Assembly (NCBI GenBank): GCA_945878135.1
Contig: CAMDUL010000023.1
Location: forward strand, 1-46,831
Origin: Chthoniobacter flavus
GTDB taxonomy: Bacteria > Verrucomicrobiota > Verrucomicrobiia > Chthoniobacterales > JACTMZ01
DNA: 46,831 nt
Direction: 5' to 3'
The notes below the pieces were generated by a model. The model searched no databases and was not told the DNA's origin. It worked only from the letters and a program-made list of their open reading frames with translations. A program made the translations under genes and the position numbers. Shown here one piece after another: positions 36,950 to 45,629 of this stretch. Position 1 is the stretch's first letter; each line of letters opens with the position of its first letter.

Positions 36950-38415
36950 GTTCCGGGCAAAAGTTTTTCGAACCGTGCAGCTTTGTCATCCCAAGCACTA
37001 GTGTCGCGGGGCGTGAATTCGCCGATCTCGAAGGAAGCGCGGATGAGTTCGCGGCCTTCTTGGAGCGAACCCAGATCGCCGCAGGCAATCATTTGCGCAA
37101 CCACATTGCCCAAGGCGGTCGCCTCGGACGGTCCGGCCAGCACGCGCAAGCCGGAGGCATCGGCCGTCATCTGGTTGAGCAAGGCATTGCGCGAACCGCC
37201 CCCGACCACGTGCAGCGTCTCGGGGAAGTCCGGCATCCAGCCCTTCATGCGACGCAAGAGGACGCGGTATTTGAGGGCGAGGCTTTCAAAAATGACGCGC
37301 GTCAGGCCGGCGCGACCCGGCGGAACGGTCTGGCCGGTTTTTTCCAACCACGCCGAAAGTGCGGCAGGCATGTCGCACGGACGGGAAAACTCCGGCGCGT
37401 CGGGATCGATGAAGGAATCGGTCATCGTGCCGGCGGCTTGGTTCACGATGGATTCGTATTCCAGCTTCTCGCCGTCGCGCTCCCAGTTACGCTTGCACTC
37501 CTGCAGGAGCCACATGCCGGCGACGTTCTTGAGGAAACGCGTGGTGCCGGCGAGGCCCTGCTCGTTGGAAAACTTCGCAGCGGCCGTGGCATCGGTGACC
37601 AGTGGCCCGTCGAGCTCGCGCCCGAGCAACGACCAAGTTCCCGAACTGAGGAAGAGCGGGTTTGTCGCGGTGGCCGGAACGCCCGCCACGGCGGATGCGG
37701 TGTCGTGGCTGCCGCAGAGGACGACTTTGATCTTCGACGCGGCGCCGTCTTCTCCGCGCAGCGCGCCGGCGGTCGTGCAGGGTTCGCTGATCGGCGCGAG
37801 CAGGGCACGCGGAATGCCGAGTTTGTCGGCCAACTCGAGGTCCCATTCGGCCTTGCCCGCTTTGAGCAGACCCGAAGTGCTCGCGATGGTCCGCTCGACG
37901 CACGCCTCGCCGCCGAGCCAGTAAGTGAGCAAATCGGGAACAAAGGCAATGCGGGCCGCGGCAGCCATCGCCCCCGGACTCTGCCGCGTTTCGGCGAAGA
38001 GTTGGTAGATCGTATTGAAGAACATCGGCTGGATACCGTTGCGTGCGTAAAGGTCGGCCGGGGGAACCAGAGCGGAAACCGCGTCGAGCATCCCGTCCGT
38101 GCGCGCATCGCGATACATGTAGGGCGAGCCGAGCAGCCTGCCCCGTTCATCGAGCAAGCCGTAGTCGACGCCCCAAGTGTCGACCGAAACGGAGGCCACC
38201 GCGTCACCGTGTTCGGCAACCGCCTTGGCGATACCCTTGCGGATATCGGCGTAAATCCGCGCCAAGTCCCAATGCCATCCGTCGGGGAACTGCATGCCGC
38301 CCGTGGGAAAACGCGCCATCTCCTCGAGCACGAGCTTCTGGCCGTCGTGGATACCGGCCATGACGCGGCCGCTGTCCGCCCCGAGATCGACCGCGAGGTA
38401 AACGCGTTTGCTCAT
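36946..38415 (-). CDS. rhaB: Rhamnulokinase
   Basis: 489 residues, the same length as E. coli RhaB. ATG at 38415 overlaps the DeoR stop and gives SKRVYLAVDLGADSGRVMAG, the FGGY-kinase phosphate loop. Further family features are VSVDTWGVDYGLLDE, GIQPMFFNTIYQL, CGSHDTASAV, LFLSSGTWSLLG and VVGGGSRNALLNQMTAD. It phosphorylates L-rhamnulose to rhamnulose-1-phosphate in the cytoplasm. It lies between the regulator and lutABC in one minus-strand operon with overlapping stops and starts throughout. Confidence 0.94.
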   Translation of the reverse strand: MSKRVYLAVDLGADSGRVMAGIHDGQKLVLEEMARFPTGGMQFPDGWHWDLARIYADIRKGIAKAVAEHGDAVASVSVDTWGVDYGLLDERGRLLGSPYMYRDARTDGMLDAVSALVPPADLYARNGIQPMFFNTIYQLFAETRQSPGAMAAAARIAFVPDLLTYWLGGEACVERTIASTSGLLKAGKAEWDLELADKLGIPRALLAPISEPCTTAGALRGEDGAASKIKVVLCGSHDTASAVAGVPATATNPLFLSSGTWSLLGRELDGPLVTDATAAAKFSNEQGLAGTTRFLKNVAGMWLLQECKRNWERDGEKLEYESIVNQAAGTMTDSFIDPDAPEFSRPCDMPAALSAWLEKTGQTVPPGRAGLTRVIFESLALKYRVLLRRMKGWMPDFPETLHVVGGGSRNALLNQMTADASGLRVLAGPSEATALGNVVAQMIACGDLGSLQEGRELIRASFEIGEFTPRDTSAWDDKAARFEKLLPGT

Positions 38416-39185
38416 CGATCTTCTCCCTTCGCGGGCTCGATGCGCAGTCCCTGCGAGGCGAGAGCAGCAGCCAAGTGCGCGGGCGGCACTGTCTCGGCGA
38501 TCCAAATATCGATATCCGCGCCACCGGCAAAGAAGTAGCTGGAAGTCACGCCGCACTTCGAGGTGTCGGCGAGGAGGAACACCTGCGCGGCGCGCTCGAC
38601 CACGGAGTGCTTCAGCTGGGCTTGTCCCTCGGTCGCATCGCTGAAGCCGCGGTCAAGATCAATGCCGCGACAGGACAAAAAGGCCGCGTCGAGATGGTAA
38701 ATCTCCAGTGATTTTTCCGCCGCCCAACCCGTGCAGGACAGCGAGCTTGGATGCATGGTTCCGCCGAGCAAAACGCAGGACACATCGCGTTTCTCGGAAA
38801 GGGCCAAGGCATTCTCGATGCTGTTGGTCACCACGGTCAGCGGGATGTCCGGCATGACGCGGACCAGTTCAAGCACCGTCGTGCTGGCGTCGAAATAAAC
38901 CGTCTGGCCTGCACGAAGCCGACGGGCCGCGGCGCGGGCAATGGCCTGCTTCTCGACGGCGTGCTGCAGGGCGCGCTCGCCGGCCGGGTACTCGCGACGA
39001 TCGGCTTCGAGACGAACGGCACCGCCATGCGTGCGCAGCAGCATCCCCTCGCCCTCGAGTTTCTCGAAGTCGCGCCGGATGGTCTCCTCGGCCACACGGG
39101 CCCGCTCGGCAACCTCCGACGTGCGGAGGCTGCCTCGTTCGTTCAATTCATCCAGCAACCAGCGGTGTCGATCAATAGCGAGCAT
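38412..39185 (-). CDS. DeoR-family regulator, probable rhamnose repressor
   Basis: 257 residues from ATG at 39185. The HTH covers about 6-57 (LLDELNERGSLRTSEVAERA, ETIRRDFEKLEGEG, LRTHGGAV). The C-terminal effector domain has YFDASTTVLELVRVMP, LTVVTNSIENA, VLLGGTMHPSSLSCTG, AAFLSCRGIDLDRGF and LADTSKCGV, as in DeoR sensors of phosphosugars. It heads the rhaB-lutABC operon and is divergent from rhaEW. An inverted repeat between them is a good operator candidate. It corresponds functionally to the DeoR-type rhamnose regulator of Bacillus (YulB/RhaR). The effector is perhaps rhamnulose-1-phosphate. Confidence 0.9.
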   Translation of the reverse strand: MLAIDRHRWLLDELNERGSLRTSEVAERARVAEETIRRDFEKLEGEGMLLRTHGGAVRLEADRREYPAGERALQHAVEKQAIARAAARRLRAGQTVYFDASTTVLELVRVMPDIPLTVVTNSIENALALSEKRDVSCVLLGGTMHPSSLSCTGWAAEKSLEIYHLDAAFLSCRGIDLDRGFSDATEGQAQLKHSVVERAAQVFLLADTSKCGVTSSYFFAGGADIDIWIAETVPPAHLAAALASQGLRIEPAKGEDR

Positions 39186-39195
39186 GGGCAGGGTT

Positions 39196-39280
39196 TGGGA
39201 AAATGTGTGTTTTGTGCCGAGTTTAGTCAACTTAAGAAGTTTCTGCTTGCCAATTTTGGTTCCATACCGACATTTTCCCA
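39196..39280. promoter_or_regulatory. Divergent rhamnose promoter region with inverted operator half-sites
   Basis: TGGGAAAATGT at 39196-39206 is repeated exactly in inverse orientation (ACATTTTCCCA) at 39270-39280. Each copy is within about 11 bp of one of the two divergent start codons (39185 and 39287). A smaller inverted repeat AACTTAAGAAGTT is at 39229-39241, near the middle. The arrangement suits DeoR binding at both ends with looping or blocking of both promoters. Confidence 0.7.
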
Positions 39281-39286
39281 CAATTC

Positions 39287-41515
39287 ATGGCATCTCCCGA
39301 CACCCTCACGCACGTTACCAACCACTGGAAATCTGAAGAAGCCGGCAAGCTTTCCGGAGTGGACGAACTGGTCTACCGCTCGAACTGCCTTGGGCGCGAC
39401 CAACGCATCACCAACACGGGCGGAGGGAACACCTCGGCAAAAATCACCGAAACCGATCCGGTCACGGGCGACAAAGTCGAGGTCCTTTGGGTCAAGGGAT
39501 CGGGCGGTGACCTGCGCACCTCGAAGAGGGAAAACTTTTCCTCGCTCTACCAAGACAAACTGATCGGCCTGCAAAAAACCTACGCCGCGCGTGCGGACAA
39601 AGGTCTCAAGTCCCCGGCCGAGGACGAGATGGTCGGCATGTATGCGCACTGCACCTTCAATCTGAATCCGCGCCCGTCCTCGATCGACACGCCGCTGCAC
39701 AGCTTCATCCCCCACCCGCACGTCGATCACACACATCCCAATGCCGCGATCGCCGTGGCCGCGTGCGCGCGCAGCAAGGAAGCGACGCGCGAGATTTATG
39801 GCGACGAAGTCGTGCACCTGCCGTGGATGCGTCCGGGATTCGAACTCGGGCTCGCCATGCAGAAGGCATGCGCGGACCACCCCGAAGCCATCGGCTTCAT
39901 CATGGGGCAGCACGGCCTGATCAACTGGGCCAAGACCGGGCGCGAATGCTACGAGCGCTCGCTGCAACTCATCGACCGCGCCGCCGCCGCCATCGAGGAG
40001 CGTATTGCCGGCAAAGGAGGCGAAGAGAAAATTTTCGGCGGACAGCGACACGCGGCCCTTCCCGCGGAAACGCGGGCCAAAGTTTGGTGCCGTCTGCTTC
40101 CCTGGCTGCGCGGACAGGTCAGCCGCTCGCGGCGTTTCGTTGCCACCGTGCAGGACGACGGGAAAATCCTACGCTTTGTCGATTCGCGGGATGCCCCGCG
40201 CTTGGCCGGACTCGGCACCAGTTGTCCGGATCACTTCCTCCGCACGAAGATCAAACCCCTCTACGTTGCCCTCGATGCGGTGCCGTCCGGATTGGACGAC
40301 GCGCAACTGGATACCTTCGTCGGCAAACTCAAAGAGAAGCTCTCCGCCGGCCTCGATGCCTATCGTGCGGACTACGCCAAATATTACGAGGCCTGCAAAC
40401 ACCCCGATTCCCCCGCCATGCGCGATCCGAACCCGACCGTCGTGCTCATCCCCGGGCTCGGCATGGTCGCCTTCGGCAAGGACAAATCCGAGTCGCGAGT
40501 CACCGCCGAATTCTACAACTGCGCCGTCGAAGTGATGCGCGGCGCAGAGGCTCTCGGCGGCTACATTTCTCTGCCGCAGCAGGAAGCTTTCGACATCGAA
40601 TACTGGGCTCTGGAAGAGGCGAAGCTCCGCCGTATGCCGCCGGAAAAGGAAATGGCCGGGCGCGTGGTCATCGTCATCGGAGCGGGCAGCGGGATCGGAC
40701 GTGAAACCGCATTGCGGCTCGTCCGCGAAGGAGCGCAGCTTGTCTGCGCCGATTTGAATCTTGAGGCCGCGCAGAGAACGGCTGACGAAATCCTCGCCAA
40801 GACCGGCCTCGGAATCGGCGTGGCCGGCACGGGCATCTCCGGATGTGGTCCGGCCATCGCCGCGCAAGTGGACATCACCAGGCGCGAGAGCATCCGCGAA
40901 ATGCTCGACCGCGTCATCCTGGCCTACGGCGGATTCGACGCCATCGCGGTGACGGCGGGCATTTTTGTCCCCAGCGACACGAGCGGGCACATCCCGGACG
41001 ACAAATGGGCGCTGACCTACGCGATCAATGTCACGGGCAGCTACCTCGTGGCCGACGAGGCGGCGAAAATTTTCCGCGAACAAGGGCTTCGCGGCGCCAT
41101 CGTCCTCACGACCAGCGCCAATGCGGCCGTGGCCAAGAAGGGCAGCGTGGCCTACGACACTTCAAAAGCCGCGGCCAACCACCTTGTACGCGAGCTGGCC
41201 GTCGAACTTTCCCCGCTGGTGCGGGTCAATGGCGTGGCCCCGGCCACCGTGGTGCAAGGCAGTGCCATGTTCCCGCGCGACCGCGTCATCGGGTCGCTGG
41301 CCAAATACGGCATCGCCTACTCGGAAAACGAGAGCGACGAGTCGCTGACCGCAAAACTCGCCCAATTCTACGCCGATCGCACGCTGACCAAGGCGCCGAT
41401 CACTCCGGCCGACCAGGCCGAGGCCTATTTCCTTCTCCTCTCCGACCGTCTTTCCAAAACCAACGGTCAGATTGTCACGGTCGACGGAGGTCTGGTCGAA
41501 GCATTCCTGCGCTAA
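39287..41515 (+). CDS. rhaEW: Fused rhamnulose-1-phosphate aldolase / lactaldehyde dehydrogenase
   Basis: 742 residues. Residues 1 to about 440 are a class-II aldolase domain: NTGGGNTSAK, VLWVKGSGGDL, then zinc ligands in HPHVDHTHPNAA and MGQHGLINW. About 455-742 is a short-chain dehydrogenase with GAGSGIG (465-471) and the Tyr623-x-x-x-Lys627 pair in VAYDTSKAAAN, ending NGQIVTVDGG. The fusion is known as RhaEW (YuxG in Bacillus): it splits rhamnulose-1-phosphate into DHAP and L-lactaldehyde and oxidises the latter to L-lactate. It is the first plus-strand gene of the divergent rhamnose cluster. Its TAA stop overlaps the ATG of the next gene by one base. Confidence 0.93.
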   Translation: MASPDTLTHVTNHWKSEEAGKLSGVDELVYRSNCLGRDQRITNTGGGNTSAKITETDPVTGDKVEVLWVKGSGGDLRTSKRENFSSLYQDKLIGLQKTYAARADKGLKSPAEDEMVGMYAHCTFNLNPRPSSIDTPLHSFIPHPHVDHTHPNAAIAVAACARSKEATREIYGDEVVHLPWMRPGFELGLAMQKACADHPEAIGFIMGQHGLINWAKTGRECYERSLQLIDRAAAAIEERIAGKGGEEKIFGGQRHAALPAETRAKVWCRLLPWLRGQVSRSRRFVATVQDDGKILRFVDSRDAPRLAGLGTSCPDHFLRTKIKPLYVALDAVPSGLDDAQLDTFVGKLKEKLSAGLDAYRADYAKYYEACKHPDSPAMRDPNPTVVLIPGLGMVAFGKDKSESRVTAEFYNCAVEVMRGAEALGGYISLPQQEAFDIEYWALEEAKLRRMPPEKEMAGRVVIVIGAGSGIGRETALRLVREGAQLVCADLNLEAAQRTADEILAKTGLGIGVAGTGISGCGPAIAAQVDITRRESIREMLDRVILAYGGFDAIAVTAGIFVPSDTSGHIPDDKWALTYAINVTGSYLVADEAAKIFREQGLRGAIVLTTSANAAVAKKGSVAYDTSKAAANHLVRELAVELSPLVRVNGVAPATVVQGSAMFPRDRVIGSLAKYGIAYSENESDESLTAKLAQFYADRTLTKAPITPADQAEAYFLLLSDRLSKTNGQIVTVDGGLVEAFLR

Positions 41516-41937
41516 TGAGCACTTTCCACCACCAATCCACCACCATGCACCATCAAACCGCAGACTTGCCGGTCTCCACGACGGGCTCACCTTCCAACCA
41601 CCTCGATGCCGTGCCGCAACGGGTCCGCGAGATCGCCATGTTGCGCGGGCTCGGCTACTCGTTCCGGCAGATCGCCCAGGAATTCAGCGTTACCCCGCAG
41701 GCCGTCTCGCTCATGCTGTCCCGCCACCGGAAGACGCTGAAATCACTGCGCGGAGCTTTCGAGTTGAACAATCTCTCGGCCCGCGCCGTCAATGCCCTCG
41801 GGCGCCACGGCATCCGCACCCGCGAGGAAGCGCGCCGCCAGAGCGTGCTCGAAATGCTCAAGAATGAACGGAACTGCGGACGGAAAACGCTCGGTGAAAT
41901 CGAGCAGTGGCTGGACGGCGGCAACGGACAATCCTAA
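41515..41937 (+). CDS. Small HTH protein with RNA polymerase alpha-CTD-like domain (copy B)
   Basis: 140 residues from ATG at 41515 (TAATG overlap with rhaEW); an internal ATG at 41545 is possible. The N-terminal 30 residues are His/Ser/Thr-rich and look disordered. Residues about 36-76 form a sigma-region-4-like HTH (VREIAMLRGLGYSFRQIAQE then FSVTPQAVSLMLSRHRKTLK). About 82-132 resemble alpha-CTD: LSARAVNALGRHGI and NCGRKTLGEI. The contact positions correspond to Arg90, Asn93, Ala94, Gly122, Lys124, Thr125 and Glu128. About half of the residues match copy A (33740-34156) with one gap. Location between rhaEW and the isomerase gene shows it is expressed with rhamnose catabolism. Confidence 0.82.
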   Translation: MSTFHHQSTTMHHQTADLPVSTTGSPSNHLDAVPQRVREIAMLRGLGYSFRQIAQEFSVTPQAVSLMLSRHRKTLKSLRGAFELNNLSARAVNALGRHGIRTREEARRQSVLEMLKNERNCGRKTLGEIEQWLDGGNGQS

Positions 41938-41946
41938 AAACCCGTT

Positions 41947-43200
41947 ATGCCCTCACCTTACGAGACAGCGCGCGATGCCTACGCCGCGCTCGGCGTGGAT
42001 GCCGAAAAAGCCCTTCAAGTCCTCGCCCGACATCCGATCTCGGTCCATTGCTGGCAGGGCGACGACGTCGGCGGCTTCGAATCCGCCTCCGCCGGCGATC
42101 CGGGCGGCGGCCTCGCCGTGACCGGCAACTATCCCGGTCGCGCCCGCACGCCGGAGGAATTGCGCGCGGACCTCGACAAAGTTTTTTCCCTCGTCCCCGG
42201 CAAGCACCGCCTCAACCTCCACGCCTTCTATCTCGAGACTGGCGGCCAAAAAGTCGACCGCGACCAGATCGAGACGAAGCATTTTCAAGGCTGGATCGAT
42301 TGGGCCAAGTCGCAGGGCCTGGGCATGGACTTCAACCCGACCTGCTTCGCCCACCCGAAGGCCGCCGACGGCTTCACCCTCGCGCACGGCGACCAAGGCA
42401 TCCGCGAGTTCTGGATCGAGCACGCCAAACGCTGCCGCAAGATCGGTGCGGACATCGGACGCGCCCTCGGCTCGACCTGCGTGGTCAATGTCTGGATCCC
42501 CGACGGCTACAAGGACCTGCCGGTCGACCGCGTGGCCCCGCGCCGCCGCCTCCTCGAATCGCTCGATGCCATCTTCGCGGAAAAACTCCCCGCCCAAGAC
42601 GAGATCGACGCCGTGGAGTGCAAACTTTTCGGCATCGGCTCGGAAAGCTACGTCGCCGGCTCGCATGAATTCTATCTCGGCTACGCCGTCTCGCGGCAGA
42701 AAGCCGTCTGCCTGGACGCCGGCCATTTCCATCCCACCGAAACCCTCGCCGACAAAATCTCGTCCGTCCTCCTCTTCGTCCCGCGTTTGCTCCTCCACGT
42801 CAGCCGCGGTGTGCGCTGGGACAGCGACCACGTGGTACTCCTCGACGACCCGACGCGCGCGGTCATGGAGGAATTGGTCCGCGGCGATTTCCTCGGCCGC
42901 ACCAGCATCGGCCTCGACTACTTCGACGCCAGCATCAACCGCGTGGCCGCCTGGGTCGTCGGCATCCGCGCCACCCAGAAAGCCCTCCTCCTCGCCCTGC
43001 TCGAGCCTTCGAAGCAACTGCGCGAAGCGGAGGACAACGGCAACCTCACAGCCCGCCTCGCCCTGCTCGAAGAAGCCAAGTCCCTCCCGTGGGGCGCCGT
43101 TTGGGACGAATTTTGCCGCCGTAACAACGTACCCGTCGGTGCCGCCTGGCTGTCCGAAGCGGAGGCCTACGGGCAAGAGACGGCTCGCCTCCGAAGCTAA
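41947..43200 (+). CDS. rhaA: L-rhamnose isomerase
   Basis: 417 residues, close to the 419 of E. coli RhaA. Family motifs are [78 protein letters not shown] and [12 protein letters not shown] (metal-site Glu, Asp and His residues). It converts L-rhamnose to L-rhamnulose in the cytoplasm, the first step feeding RhaB. It follows the copy-B regulator by 9 bp, so rhaEW, the small regulator and the isomerase form one operon. Confidence 0.95.
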   Translation: MPSPYETARDAYAALGVDAEKALQVLARHPISVHCWQGDDVGGFESASAGDPGGGLAVTGNYPGRARTPEELRADLDKVFSLVPGKHRLNLHAFYLETGGQKVDRDQIETKHFQGWIDWAKSQGLGMDFNPTCFAHPKAADGFTLAHGDQGIREFWIEHAKRCRKIGADIGRALGSTCVVNVWIPDGYKDLPVDRVAPRRRLLESLDAIFAEKLPAQDEIDAVECKLFGIGSESYVAGSHEFYLGYAVSRQKAVCLDAGHFHPTETLADKISSVLLFVPRLLLHVSRGVRWDSDHVVLLDDPTRAVMEELVRGDFLGRTSIGLDYFDASINRVAAWVVGIRATQKALLLALLEPSKQLREAEDNGNLTARLALLEEAKSLPWGAVWDEFCRRNNVPVGAAWLSEAEAYGQETARLRS

Positions 43201-43362
43201 ACACCTCGCTCACGCAGCCAAAAGTTGCCCGTCTGTTTCTTCGCGGACATTCTTCTCCATTTGCCTCGCGGCCGGGAACCTTGCCTCCCGATTTTCCTCC
43301 TATTCCCGCAGACAAGTGCCGCGTCGCGGACTTTCACCGGCATGATGAAGCCTCTGTGGATC

Positions 43363-45621
43363 TTATGATTTTCGGAGCTTGGCGATAAAGCGGTGCTGGC
43401 CCGGTGACAACTTCTTCGTCCGCTGTCCGGGCAGGCGGAGTTCGGCCTTGGTGCGGGGCGGCACGATGACTTCGCCGCGTAGCGCTCGCCCGCGGAGTTG
43501 CCAGCGGCACGCGGCGCGGCCTAGCGGGGTGTCGAGTTCGCATGACGCGGAGGTGAGGCCACCGCCGGGTTCGGGGGCGAAGAGGATCTTCTTGTAACCG
43601 GGGGCCAGCGGGCGGAGGCCGCCGATGACGGCATACATCCACTCGCCCACCGCGCCGTAGGCGTAGTGGTTGAAGGAATTCATGCCGACGTCGCCGAAGC
43701 CGTGTTCTTTGGTGTAGCTGTTCCAACGCTCCCACATAGTCGTGGCGCCGTTGCGCACCGTGTAGAGCCAGGACGGATAGTCCTCCTGTAGAAGAATCTT
43801 GTAAGCCAGATCGGTGCGACCGAAGCGGGTGAGAACGGGCAAAAGTAGCGGCGTACCGACGAAGCCGGTGGTCAAATGGCATCCCCTCGCCTCGATGAGA
43901 TCGACGAGATGGGCGAAGGCTTTCGGCCGAAGCTTGGCCGGCAGCAAATCGAAGGCCAGGGCCAGCAGGTAAGCCGTCTGGCAGTGGCCGACGACGCGTC
44001 CGTCGGGCGTGACGTAGGCATTACGGAAGGCTTCGACAATCCGCCCGTGGAGCTTGCGGAACTTCAGCGCGCCACCTTTCCGGCCGAGCACGCCGGCGAT
44101 CTTGGCCATGAGGTCCGTGGTGTGCGCGAAGTAAGCCGTCCCGACCAAGTCGCAAGGCACGGGCGCGTTCTGCGCGGTCACCGCGTCGATGGCCAACCAG
44201 TCACCGTAGGCCGTGCGCGGACGGATCAAGTTCTTGGAAGTGCGCTGCTGATATCCGATCCAGCGCTTCATCGCGTCGTAATTCTCCGCCAAGATTTTCT
44301 TTTCGCCGTAGTGCCGGTAAATCTCCCACGGACAGATCACGCCGGCGTCGGACCATGCCGCATTACCGAACTGGTGCGGGCCGTATTTTCCGAGAACATC
44401 GGGCGCGACGTCAGGATAGGCGCCGTCGGCCCGTTGGCCGTCGCGCAGGTCCTGCGTCCACTTGCGGAAGAAATCGCGGACATCGTAGTGGAAGGCCGCG
44501 GTGCCGACGAAAACCTGGGCGTCGCCCGTCCAACCGAGACGCTCGTCGCGTTGCGGACAATCGGTCGGGACATCGAGGAAGTTCCCGCGCAAGCCCCAGC
44601 TGATGTTGCGATCAAGGCGGTTGAGTAGCGGGTTCGAGCAGCGGAATTTTCCGGTCGGAACCATGTCGGTGTGCAAGACGAGGGCGGTTAGAAGCTCGGC
44701 GGACGGCTTCCGGTGCAAACCCGTGACTTCGACATAGCGGAACCCGTGGAAGGTGAACCGTGGCGTCCATTCTTCGGTTCCCCCACCCCGACAGATATAG
44801 GTATCGGTCGCGCGGGCCAGGCGGAGGTTCTCGCGGTAGACGGTGCCGTCGGCGTTGAGCATCTCGGCGAACCTGAGCGTGATCTTCTGCCCGCGCCGGC
44901 CGCGCACCTTGAGCCGGCAAACCCCGGCGAGGTTTTGTCCGAAATCGAAGACAAAATTGTCTGGCTGCGGCTCGGTGATTTTGCGCGGCTTGAGAGTCTC
45001 GGTGACGCGCACCGCTTCATTGACCTTCGGGACGAGTTCTCCGTGGTATTTGGGGAAAAGATCCGCCGCGCGCCAACCCACCTTCGATGCCCCCGGCACG
45101 CACCAGTCTCCGAGATCCCGCCGGGCGTCGTGGGTCTCGCCGTGATAGATGTCCGCACCAATGACCGGACCGGTGCGCGTTTGCCAGCCGCGTCCCGTGA
45201 CCACACTCACCTTGCGTCCGTCGCGCAGTTCGATGTCAAGTCGGGCCAACAACTGCGGATGCGTCCCGTAGTGATTGCGCTCGTTCTTCCAAAGCAATGT
45301 GCCGGTATACCATCCGTCGCCCAACATGGCACCGAGGGTGTTGTCGCCCGGACGGAGCATGGCGGTCACATCGGCACTCATCACCTGGGTCCGTTTGCGG
45401 AAATCCGACCAACCCGGCATGAGAAAATCCTCCCCGACCTTGCCGCCGTTGAGAAACAGATCGGCCACCCCCAGCGCGGTCCACTGCAGCGTGGCGCGCC
45501 GGACAGGACCAGGCAGGGCGAAGGAATTCCGGAGATAAGGACATGGCGGTTCGCCCTTGGTGGCACGGCGGCGGTCGCCAATCCATTTGGCGTTGCCGGG
45601 AAGTTTAGTCGGGTTTGGCAT
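43363..45621 (-). CDS. Alpha-L-rhamnosidase, glycoside hydrolase family 78, cytoplasmic
   Basis: 752 residues. ATG at 45621 lies 8 bp after the transporter stop; the frame is open upstream but that reads through the transporter gene. N-terminal beta domains have WTALGVADLFLNGGKVGEDF and GDNTLGAMLGDGWYTG. The (alpha/alpha)6 barrel has the family signature DCPQRDERLGWTGDAQVF (about 350-370), GAYPDVAPDV, TTMWERWNS and SFNHYAYGAVGEWMY. There is no signal peptide, so rhamnosides are presumably imported first by the adjoining symporter. Released L-rhamnose would enter the pathway of the neighbouring genes. It is convergent with rhaA (162-bp gap, nothing seen in it). Confidence 0.93.
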   Translation of the reverse strand: MPNPTKLPGNAKWIGDRRRATKGEPPCPYLRNSFALPGPVRRATLQWTALGVADLFLNGGKVGEDFLMPGWSDFRKRTQVMSADVTAMLRPGDNTLGAMLGDGWYTGTLLWKNERNHYGTHPQLLARLDIELRDGRKVSVVTGRGWQTRTGPVIGADIYHGETHDARRDLGDWCVPGASKVGWRAADLFPKYHGELVPKVNEAVRVTETLKPRKITEPQPDNFVFDFGQNLAGVCRLKVRGRRGQKITLRFAEMLNADGTVYRENLRLARATDTYICRGGGTEEWTPRFTFHGFRYVEVTGLHRKPSAELLTALVLHTDMVPTGKFRCSNPLLNRLDRNISWGLRGNFLDVPTDCPQRDERLGWTGDAQVFVGTAAFHYDVRDFFRKWTQDLRDGQRADGAYPDVAPDVLGKYGPHQFGNAAWSDAGVICPWEIYRHYGEKKILAENYDAMKRWIGYQQRTSKNLIRPRTAYGDWLAIDAVTAQNAPVPCDLVGTAYFAHTTDLMAKIAGVLGRKGGALKFRKLHGRIVEAFRNAYVTPDGRVVGHCQTAYLLALAFDLLPAKLRPKAFAHLVDLIEARGCHLTTGFVGTPLLLPVLTRFGRTDLAYKILLQEDYPSWLYTVRNGATTMWERWNSYTKEHGFGDVGMNSFNHYAYGAVGEWMYAVIGGLRPLAPGYKKILFAPEPGGGLTSASCELDTPLGRAACRWQLRGRALRGEVIVPPRTKAELRLPGQRTKKLSPGQHRFIAKLRKS

Positions 45622-45629
45622 AAGAGTGG

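Noticed and set aside
36173-38538. Plus-strand frames of 583 and 492 codons.
   Set aside because: Shadows of lutA and rhaB; both real genes show strong family motifs.
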